Shown: piece by piece, positions 8,388 to 14,677 of the stretch
How the letters are laid out: each line of letters starts with the position of its first letter
Position numbering within the stretch: position 1 is the first letter of the stretch
Origin: Phyllobacteriaceae bacterium UBA1940
Lineage (GTDB): Bacteria > Pseudomonadota > Alphaproteobacteria > Rhizobiales > Rhizobiaceae
Assembly (NCBI GenBank): GCA_002336975.1
Contig: DDFA01000029.1
Coordinates: 1-25,271 of the forward strand
Length of the DNA stretch: 25,271 nt
Direction: 5' to 3'
The notes under the pieces: generated by a model
What the model was told of the DNA's origin: nothing
The model's input: the letters and a program-made list of their open reading frames with translations, nothing else
Database searches by the model: none
Program-made: the position numbers and the translations under genes

Positions 8388-8441
8388 GCCGGGCATATAG
8401 GGCAAAGCGGATGGCGGCGACAATGGCCGCCGCATTGCCTG

Positions 8442-8780
8442 CTACTGCGCGGCTTCGTCCGCGTCGCCGACATCGCGGCTCGGGCGCACCGCGCCGGTCG
8501 CGGTCGGGTCGGTCTCGTCGAGATGGTCGTCCAGCACCTGGTAGGCGAACTTCGAAGCGTCGCGGGCGCGCACACCGATGGTTTTCAGCGCCGCCTTTCC
8601 GGTTTCGCAGGCGTCAGGCTGGCGATCGCAGATGCTGATGACGTCGCCGAACGCCGCCTTCGCGGCGCCAAGCGCCTCCAACGGTCCGATCGAGCGGCCG
8701 TCTTCGGTCGTGCCTCCGAATGGAATTGCCAGCAGAACCAGCGAGAGCCAGAAAGTGCTGCGAACCACAAAGCCGATCAT
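8442..8780 (-). CDS. DUF5330 family protein
   Basis: A 112-residue protein with an N-terminal hydrophobic segment (about 3-21, RSTFWLSLVLLAIPFGG) that is a signal peptide or membrane anchor. The remainder includes EALGAAKAAFGDVISICDRQPDACETGKAAL, with two cysteines that could form a periplasmic disulfide. It matches the DUF5330 family of Hyphomicrobiales, which often lies beside sufE and a histidine kinase. Function is unknown. The ATG at 8780 has AAGGGGA about 5 nt upstream, a better start than the longer open frame reaching 8921. Confidence 0.85.
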   Translation of the reverse strand: MIGFVVRSTFWLSLVLLAIPFGGTTEDGRSIGPLEALGAAKAAFGDVISICDRQPDACETGKAALKTIGVRARDASKFAYQVLDDHLDETDPTATGAVRPSRDVGDADEAAQ

Positions 8781-9172
8781 CTTTGTCCCCTTGCCCTTGC
8801 CGGGCCTGTCCTGCGCGACAATAGGGCCGAGCCGCAAAGGTCGGCTTGAATTCTTCGGTCGAATTGGCGCGATCCGCGCAAGCCTTTGTTCACCGTGCGA
8901 TTCGCGCAAATTTCGTCTCAAATTCGAGCGATTTCGGCAATCTCTCGATAACCATATAAGGCATTGAAAAGACTATAGTTTTCCTGCCGCCGCATGATAC
9001 CCTTACGGCAGCTTCGGCGAGCCGGCCGCTAAGACTTCGTTTACCATGCGCGCAGTTGTCGCCCTCAAAGGCTCCGCTGCGCCCAAAACGGATCGCCGGG
9101 GCCCTGCAATCGGGCCCGCTCTTATTCATTCCTTAAACGCTGGGTGCGAGTTTCGGACTGTCGATAATCCGA
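8781..9172. other. Divergent intergenic region before DUF5330 and kinase genes
   Basis: About 390 bp between divergent genes, expected to hold both promoters. The part at 8930-8985 is relatively AT-rich. A hairpin (GGGCCC, loop TGCAATC, GGGCCC; 9099-9117) lies about 55 bp before the kinase start, followed by GCTCTTATT; it could be an attenuator or a small-RNA terminator, or chance. I see no gene here. Confidence 0.4.
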
Positions 9173-10957
9173 GTGTCCCGACAGGCTTCCAGGCGCGTTG
9201 TGTTGAGTTTTGCGGTAACCAGTTTCACGGGTTTTGGCGCCGGCGTTCAAAACGGCAGCCAGCATTTCGTGTCCGACCGGGCGCCGGTCGGGGAGCGTCC
9301 CGCCCAGGTCCGTCTTGCCGCCTCCCTGCTGGTCGGGCCGTTCGCGTTGGCGGCGGTCTGGATCGTCGCGGCGGCGACGAGCTTTCCGATTCAGGTCTCG
9401 GTTGCGACCCTGGCGGTGTTGTTTGTCTGTTCCTGGAGCGCGGTCGCCATCGTCAACTGGACCGGTCGGATCGGACCGGCCGCCGCCGGCGTCCTGGTCC
9501 TGGCCGCAGGTCTGCTGTCGTGGATCATTGCGGCGAGCGGCGGATTTTCGTCGCCGGTGATGCTGCTGGCGCTGGCGATCGCGCCGGAAGCCTGGTGGAC
9601 CATGCGAACCAGGCGTTCCCTGGTCTGGGGCGCGGTCGCGTCCGCTGCGACACTGGCCGGCAGTTCTCTGGTTCAGTTTGCGGCAGACCTGCCGGCGCCG
9701 GAATTCGTCGCCTGGCACTGGTTGATCCCCGGTCTCTACAGTCTCTTGGCCGGACCGCGCCTGATTGCGGCATCGCGCGACGTTATCGTCGCTAGATCGG
9801 TCGGCGAACAGCCCCGGGTCGAAGACGTCATCGATGCGGCCGTCCTGCAGTTCCGCGGCGTTGGCGACATCGTCGAAGTCGGCGGCAAAAGCGGGGAACT
9901 GTTTGGCGTCGCCGCGCCTCTGCTGCTGGGCAACGGTCTGTTCGACCGGGTCCATGTCGGCGACCGGGTAGCCTATTTGCATGCGCTGTCGGGCCTTGCC
10001 GTCGGCGAGGTGAAGCGTTGTCATATTCGGGTCCGGATGCCGGCCGATGCGTCGGGCAATGTCCATTATCGTCCGCTGTCGGTTGAGATGCATGGCGGAT
10101 CGCCGGGCCTGATGCTGCTGCGCGACGACAGCGTCGAGGCCGAACTGAGGCGGACGATCGCCGAATTGCGCGAGCAGCTGGCCGAAGGCGAGGTCGCCAA
10201 GGCGCGTTTTCTGGCGACCGTCAGCCATGAATTGCGCACCCCGTTGAACGCGATCATCGGCTTTTCCGACATGATGGCCTTCGGCCTTGCCGGCGAGTTC
10301 GCCGAGCCGCGCCAGGCCGAATACACCCGCATCATCCGCGATTCCGGCCGGCATCTGCTGTCCGTGGTCAATGCGATCCTCGACATTTCAAGGATCGAGT
10401 CGCGCGCCTATTCGATCAAATGCGACCCGTTCCGTTTTGCCGACGCGGCGTCCGCCTGCCACGAAATGCTGATCATGCAGGCGCGCGAGAAGTCGATCGA
10501 ACTGCGCAACGACGTTGCGCCTTCGACGGGCGAGATCAACGGCGACCGCAGGGCGGTTCAGCAGATACTGATCAATCTGATGTCGAACGCGATCAAGTTC
10601 ACGCCCAATGGCGGGACAGTCCACCTGTCGGCAAAACGGTCCGGCCCCAATCTGGTTTTCGAGATCAGCGACACCGGCATCGGCATAGATCAGGACGACC
10701 TCGACCGTCTGGGCCGACCTTTCGTGCAGTTGCGCAACGACTACGCCCGCGAGCAGGACGGGGTAGGGCTTGGCCTGTCGATCGCCAAGGGACTGGTGGC
10801 GTTGCACGATGGCGCGATGACAATCTCCAGCGCGCCGGGCGCGGGCACGACCGTGACGGTCAAGCTTCCGCTGGACGGGCCGGCGGTTGCGGCGGACGAG
10901 GACAACAGGCTGGAACAGGAGGGCTATCCACATGCCGAGATCAGAAAGTCGGCTTGA
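9173..10957 (+). CDS. Membrane sensor histidine kinase, DivJ/PleC-type
   Basis: A 594-residue inner-membrane sensor kinase. After a variable N-terminus there are about five or six hydrophobic segments (about 48-200), then a PAS-like cytoplasmic region (about 215-325), a coiled linker (ELRRTIAELREQLAEGEVAKA) and the HisKA domain with phospho-accepting His352 in SHELRTPLNAIIGFSDMM. The ATPase domain has an N box (INLMSNAIKFTPNGG), a G1 box (DTGIGI) and a G2 box (GVGLGLSIAKG). No receiver domain is fused. The H-box resembles alphaproteobacterial cell-cycle kinases of the DivJ/PleC/PdhS group, whose partner would be DivK/PleD; this is inference. The start is uncertain: GTG at 9173, 9200 and 9269 are in frame. 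The gene overlaps the following one by 26 nt. Confidence 0.88.
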   Translation: MSRQASRRVVLSFAVTSFTGFGAGVQNGSQHFVSDRAPVGERPAQVRLAASLLVGPFALAAVWIVAAATSFPIQVSVATLAVLFVCSWSAVAIVNWTGRIGPAAAGVLVLAAGLLSWIIAASGGFSSPVMLLALAIAPEAWWTMRTRRSLVWGAVASAATLAGSSLVQFAADLPAPEFVAWHWLIPGLYSLLAGPRLIAASRDVIVARSVGEQPRVEDVIDAAVLQFRGVGDIVEVGGKSGELFGVAAPLLLGNGLFDRVHVGDRVAYLHALSGLAVGEVKRCHIRVRMPADASGNVHYRPLSVEMHGGSPGLMLLRDDSVEAELRRTIAELREQLAEGEVAKARFLATVSHELRTPLNAIIGFSDMMAFGLAGEFAEPRQAEYTRIIRDSGRHLLSVVNAILDISRIESRAYSIKCDPFRFADAASACHEMLIMQAREKSIELRNDVAPSTGEINGDRRAVQQILINLMSNAIKFTPNGGTVHLSAKRSGPNLVFEISDTGIGIDQDDLDRLGRPFVQLRNDYAREQDGVGLGLSIAKGLVALHDGAMTISSAPGAGTTVTVKLPLDGPAVAADEDNRLEQEGYPHAEIRKSA

Positions 10958-11666
10958 CGACGACAGCCCCGTCTCGGCGTTCTTGCGCGACGCCGCGGCC
11001 ACCGCTGGCGCGGCGATCGTCCGCAACCCCGTGGTCGTCGGTTCCTCGACCGCCTTTTTCGTGACCTTGTTCTATGTCTGCGGCAACGCGTTGTGGAACC
11101 AGACCCAGCCGCACGAGAGCGCCTTTTTCATCACCCGCGAGATGACCCATTTCGCCGCCCGGCCGATGCCCGACGACGGTGAGGCCGAACCGCGCAACGT
11201 TCCGCTCCATCGTGTTGCAGATCCGGTCATCGAAGAGGCGCAGCAGATGTTGCGGGAACTCGGCCTCTACGACGGGACGGTCGACGGCCTGACTGGTCCG
11301 CAGACCCGCAAGGCGGTCGAAACCTACCAGAAGCTGATGGGACTGGAGCCGACCGGCGTCATCGACCAGCAACTGATCGACATGCTGAGGCCGCAACAAA
11401 ATTCGTCCGGCGCCCGAGAGGATGTCGACCCGGGGACCGTGGCTTCCAATCGGCCCATGTCCGCCACCCCGGCGAAGGTCAATGTCGAGAAGGTGCAGGC
11501 GGGACTTCGGGCGTTCGGCCACGACACGATGGAGATCGACGGCGTCGTCGGCTCGCGCACCCGGGCGGCGATCCGGGAGTTCCAGGGTCTGTTCGGCCTG
11601 CCCGTGACCGGCGAGCCGGACGCCGCCGTTGTCGCCAAGATGAACGAAATCGGCTTGACGAACTAG
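10932..11666 (+). CDS. Membrane-anchored protein with two peptidoglycan-binding domains
   Basis: A 244-residue protein with one membrane segment (about 33-52, VVVGSSTAFFVTLFYVCGNA) and two PG_binding_1 repeats (about 98-152, typified by LGLYDGTVDGLTGPQTRKAV, and about 186-240, typified by FGHDTMEIDGVVGSRTRAAI). These three-helix repeats bind peptidoglycan, so the C-terminus should be periplasmic. No hydrolase domain is attached. AGGAGGG at 10917-10923 lies 8 nt before the ATG and lies inside the end of the kinase gene, so translation is probably coupled to it. An earlier TTG at 10887 is less likely. The link to the kinase suggests envelope-related signalling or a cell-cycle-timed wall function (inference). 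Confidence 0.88.
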   Translation: MPRSESRLDDDSPVSAFLRDAAATAGAAIVRNPVVVGSSTAFFVTLFYVCGNALWNQTQPHESAFFITREMTHFAARPMPDDGEAEPRNVPLHRVADPVIEEAQQMLRELGLYDGTVDGLTGPQTRKAVETYQKLMGLEPTGVIDQQLIDMLRPQQNSSGAREDVDPGTVASNRPMSATPAKVNVEKVQAGLRAFGHDTMEIDGVVGSRTRAAIREFQGLFGLPVTGEPDAAVVAKMNEIGLTN

Positions 11667-11689
11667 CGTCCGCGGCGCAGGTCCGCCTG

Positions 11690-12034
11690 ATGCGACTAAC
11701 AACCGAATTTTGGGTCTCCGCACTTGTGAGGCGCGTCTTCAAGGATGGCGGCTTCGCGGCGGTGCTCCGGCGCGGCAGCGACAGCGCCGGCGCGATCTTC
11801 ATCATGTCGCGCGATCGTCTTGGAACGGTCAGTCTCTTTGGACCCGCGCCGCAGACCGGCTATGACAGCGCCCGTCCCGACGATCGGATGTTCGTGTTGC
11901 TGGCGCAGACCGACGACCAGGCCAGCATCGACGAAAGGCTGTCGCGCGAACAGCGGTTCGACCCTGACCTGTGGCTGGTTGAAATCGAGCCGGCCGACGC
12001 GCAGGCCGAGCTGTTTCCGGTTATGACGCCTTGA
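11690..12034 (+). CDS. DUF1491 family protein
   Basis: A 114-residue protein of the DUF1491 family, found in Alphaproteobacteria and of unknown function. Family features visible are the start (LTTEFWVSALVRRVF), the central GAIFIMSRDRLGTVSLFGPAPQ, and the RFDPDLWLVEIE block near the end. No catalytic motif or membrane segment is seen. It begins 23 nt after the peptidoglycan-binding gene, most likely as third gene of the kinase operon. The ribosome site is weak. Its 3' end overlaps the convergent DUF2336 gene by 14 bp. Confidence 0.88.
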   Translation: MRLTTEFWVSALVRRVFKDGGFAAVLRRGSDSAGAIFIMSRDRLGTVSLFGPAPQTGYDSARPDDRMFVLLAQTDDQASIDERLSREQRFDPDLWLVEIEPADAQAELFPVMTP

Positions 12035-13037
12035 GCGCCCGGGCCGGTTCGGGCGGCTGAAACCCGGTGCGGGCGGGCCGAAGCGCTGCCGAAATCGATT
12101 CCAGCCGCAGCCGGCGAATCTGGTCGAGAGCGACCTCGCGCTCCATCGATTCATAGCCGTCGATGAAATTCCGGATCGCGCTTTCCTGACGCATCTGGCC
12201 GGGAAACATCAATGAAAAGATCAGGAACGCCTGCTCGACGCTCAGTCCGGCGGACTTCAGGGCCGCCGTCAGCCGGGCGTCGCATTCGGGGCGCACAAGA
12301 TCGACGGTCTCGGCAAATCCGATGTCGAGCACCGCGGCCAGCGCGGTGCGGATGCGCGGCCGCGAGCCGGTGAATGCCGCCTCGCGCAGGCGCTCGAACG
12401 CCTCGCCCTCGCGCAAGCCGGTCGCGGCGGGGGGCATTGAAGCGTGTTCCAGCGCCTCATTGTTCGCCGCCATCATCGCGCGCAGCTTTTCGCGCACCGC
12501 ATCGGCGGCGCTGCCGGGCCGATGGTGGATCGGGTGCTGCGATGGGATCGCCTCGGCGGCGATCTCCTGCTCCTCGACCGTGGGCGCGTCTTTCGCCTTG
12601 GGGTATGAGGCCGCGCGTCCGAGCAGTTTGCGCAGCGGCTCCGAAAGATTTGGCCGGATGGCGATGGCGCGCGCATGGGCGGCGCCTTTTCGCGTAACCG
12701 CCGACATCAGTTGCGCCTCGCCGAGCACGGCCGAGCGCATCAGCACCGGCGCTGCGATATGGATTTCTTCAAGCGCAAGGCGTTGAACCAGGCCGCCGGG
12801 GGCGCGGCGGCATTCGGACAGGGCGGCCGACGCATAGCGCAGCGCTTCCGGCGTGACATGGTCGTAGAGCGGCGAGGCGAGGTCTTCGAGCTGGGCGATC
12901 GCATCGCAGCTGGGATGGCTCAGTGCGCAGAACGCCGACACCGCCGCGCGGAACAACCGATCGGCTTTGTGGATGTCGCTTCTGCTGGCGATGTGGGTGA
13001 ATTCGGATGTGGACACTGGAACAACTACGCCGGACAC
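12021..13037 (-). CDS. DUF2336 domain-containing protein
   Basis: A 338-residue protein of the DUF2336 family, common in Alphaproteobacteria. It is rich in short alternating helices reminiscent of HEAT-like repeats (for example DLASPLYDHVTPEALRYASA, then LALEEIHIAAPVLMRSAVLG), suggesting a protein-interaction scaffold; this is inference. No enzymatic residues or membrane segments are recognised. The start is GTG at 13037; another in-frame GTG follows at 13016 and no clear ribosome site is seen. Its promoter region carries several CGTTAACC motifs. Confidence 0.82.
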   Translation of the reverse strand: MSGVVVPVSTSEFTHIASRSDIHKADRLFRAAVSAFCALSHPSCDAIAQLEDLASPLYDHVTPEALRYASAALSECRRAPGGLVQRLALEEIHIAAPVLMRSAVLGEAQLMSAVTRKGAAHARAIAIRPNLSEPLRKLLGRAASYPKAKDAPTVEEQEIAAEAIPSQHPIHHRPGSAADAVREKLRAMMAANNEALEHASMPPAATGLREGEAFERLREAAFTGSRPRIRTALAAVLDIGFAETVDLVRPECDARLTAALKSAGLSVEQAFLIFSLMFPGQMRQESAIRNFIDGYESMEREVALDQIRRLRLESISAALRPARTGFQPPEPARALKAS

Positions 13038-13116
13038 TTGGTCGAAACGGTGGCGGACGCAGCAGCCCGCCTCACGTTCGGCCCCGTCTCAAATTAGAAC
13101 AAACGTGTTAGCGGCC

Positions 13117-13225
13117 CGTTAACCGACACCGTCAAATCGGCGTTAACCATCGCAATGGTCGCAAAATCAGCAATGAAATGGCCAGGATCGGGCCGGTGGA
13201 CGCCGATCGTAACCAACCGTTAACC
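13117..13225. promoter_or_regulatory. Cluster of CGTTAACC motifs, candidate CtrA sites
   Basis: Three exact copies of CGTTAACC lie at 13117-13124, 13141-13148 and 13218-13225, all in the same orientation, in the 252-bp gap between the divergent DUF2336 gene and the small gene at 13290. The second continues to TTAACCAT. The third is preceded by GTAA with a 7-nt spacer (GTAA 13209-13212, TTAA 13220-13223), one mismatch from the CtrA consensus TTAA-N7-TTAA. This suggests cell-cycle control by CtrA, which is inference from the motif. Confidence 0.4.
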
Positions 13226-13289
13226 ACGTTTGGCTTTTCTTGAGCCGAGGCAACAGGTCGCTTGGGCATTCGAGGCGAAAGGCAGACAG

Positions 13290-13475
13290 ATGGCGACGAT
13301 TCTGGCATTCAGGCGCGACCCGGGCAGGCTTCCGGCGGTCTTGCCCTCAGGTCATTCGGCCCGGCTGTTCTTTTTCACCGGCGTTCGCTACGAACGCGCG
13401 ACGGTCGAGCCGCAGGTTTCGGCGGCGGTGAGAAAGAAACCGAGGAAGTCGCAGCTGGCGCGGCCAAGCGCCTGA
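13290..13475 (+). CDS. Small basic hypothetical protein (61 aa)
   Basis: A 61-residue protein of unknown function starting MATILAFRRDPGRLPAVLPS and ending with a basic tail (VRKKPRKSQLARPSA). No domain is recognised. AAGG lies 8 nt before the ATG at 13290; an upstream TTG at 13230 would lengthen it to 81 residues but has no ribosome site. It faces the DUF1254 gene, with 7 nt between stop codons. Codon use is typical of its neighbours, but at this size the call is moderate. Confidence 0.5.
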   Translation: MATILAFRRDPGRLPAVLPSGHSARLFFFTGVRYERATVEPQVSAAVRKKPRKSQLARPSA

Positions 13476-13482
13476 ACCAGAC

Positions 13483-14046
13483 TTAGCCGGCGTCGGGAAC
13501 GTCGTTCGCCGACTCGCAGGCGACCTCGGCCAGATGGCGCGCCACGATCGGACCCCAGGTGGCGTCTGGCACGAAACTGCGCAAGACGGCTATGCCTTCC
13601 TCAGTGTCCGCCTCGATGATCACCGCTTCCGCGTATTGTTCCGGCGGCGCCTTGCGCAACTCGAGCATTTGCGCCGGCGTGGCGATGACGATGTCGAGCC
13701 GTCCGTCGGTCGCCGACCGGTCGTTCAGGCTGTAGATATTGCTGCCGCGCCGGTCGAACACCGATAGCGACCAGAACGGCACCCGGCCTTCGCCGGAAAT
13801 CTGGACGGTTCCGTCCGACAGGTCGAAGCGGCAGACCGCGACGTCGAACATCGGGTCGGCGTCCGACAGCACGGCTTCGCCGGCCGCCGAACCTTTCAGC
13901 GGCGCCATCGCGTAGGCAGGCCCGGCCTCCGAGATCAGCGTCCATGCGTCCTGCTCCGAATAGCGCGGGATCAGCAACAGCACCACGATGTGGACGATGC
14001 CCGCGCCGACGATGCCCAGGACGATGGCGTAGAACAGCCTAAGCAT
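13483..14046 (-). CDS. DUF1254 family membrane-anchored protein
   Basis: A 187-residue protein with one N-terminal membrane segment (about 3-25, LFYAIVLGIVGAGIVHIVVLLLI) and a periplasmic part resembling DUF1254: WTLISEAGPAYAMAPLKG, ADPMFDVAVCRFDLSDG, and PFWSLSVFDRRGSNIYSLND. In many bacteria DUF1254 and DUF1214 form one long protein; here they are two short genes. The ATG at 14046 overlaps the end of the DUF1214 gene by 8 nt, so translation is coupled. Function is unknown. An upstream in-frame start at 14106 would lie inside the preceding gene and is less likely. Confidence 0.83.
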   Translation of the reverse strand: MLRLFYAIVLGIVGAGIVHIVVLLLIPRYSEQDAWTLISEAGPAYAMAPLKGSAAGEAVLSDADPMFDVAVCRFDLSDGTVQISGEGRVPFWSLSVFDRRGSNIYSLNDRSATDGRLDIVIATPAQMLELRKAPPEQYAEAVIIEADTEEGIAVLRSFVPDATWGPIVARHLAEVACESANDVPDAG

Positions 14047-14623
14047 TGCAGCCGACCCGCAAAACCTGAGGCAGTTGGATCTCGGCGATATTCTGGTTTG
14101 ACGCAATCGGCGTGTCGTAGAAGGTGAGCACCAGCGTCATCGGGCCATCGCCCGCGACCGGCAGCCAGTTGCCGGGCGAGGGCGCCCGACTGGCGCTGAT
14201 CGCGACGGCATTGTCATCTTCGCGCAGCAGGCCGAAGGAGTTGACGCCGATCGACCGGTCGCGGCTGACCGCCCGTTGCAGGCGGTCGGCTAGCGCGACC
14301 TGCAGCGTCCAGAAGCGGGCAGGCGGGAACTGCCCCTCGATACGGTAATCGCAGTCGCGGCGCAGCAATTCGCCCGATGCGTCGCGCGACGCAAAGAACG
14401 GCAGGCCTTCCGCCTGTCCGAGCGGCAGCGACGCTTCGCGCGAGATGCGGGCCTTGGCGTAAGGGTCGGCCTGCGGCGTGCCGGCTTCGGGATAGGCGAC
14501 CCAGCCGCCGACCGAGATCGTGTCGAGCGCGCCGACCGAACCGAGCGCGTACCACGCGCTGGCGGCGCCGCCGCCGATGGCGATTGTCAGGGTCAGCAGA
14601 ACGAGCAGAGCGTTTCGGAGCAT
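14039..14623 (-). CDS. DUF1214 family membrane-anchored protein
   Basis: A 194-residue protein with one N-terminal membrane segment (about 3-26, NALLVLLTLTIAIGGGAASAW) and a periplasmic DUF1214 region: VGGWVAYPEAGTPQADPYAK, then CDYRIEGQFPPARFWTLQVA and GNWLPVAGDGPMTLVLTFYD. The last block is the characteristic end of DUF1214. An in-frame GTG at 14632 is also possible, but the ATG at 14623 has better spacing to TAGG. It starts 54 nt after the penicillin-binding protein stop on the same strand and overlaps the DUF1254 gene, so the three genes may form one transcript and act in the envelope (inference). Confidence 0.85.
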   Translation of the reverse strand: MLRNALLVLLTLTIAIGGGAASAWYALGSVGALDTISVGGWVAYPEAGTPQADPYAKARISREASLPLGQAEGLPFFASRDASGELLRRDCDYRIEGQFPPARFWTLQVALADRLQRAVSRDRSIGVNSFGLLREDDNAVAISASRAPSPGNWLPVAGDGPMTLVLTFYDTPIASNQNIAEIQLPQVLRVGCNA

Positions 14624-14677
14624 GGTGTACACGACCTAGACCGCCTCGGGTCGACATCGCAAGCGGGTCGATCGGGC

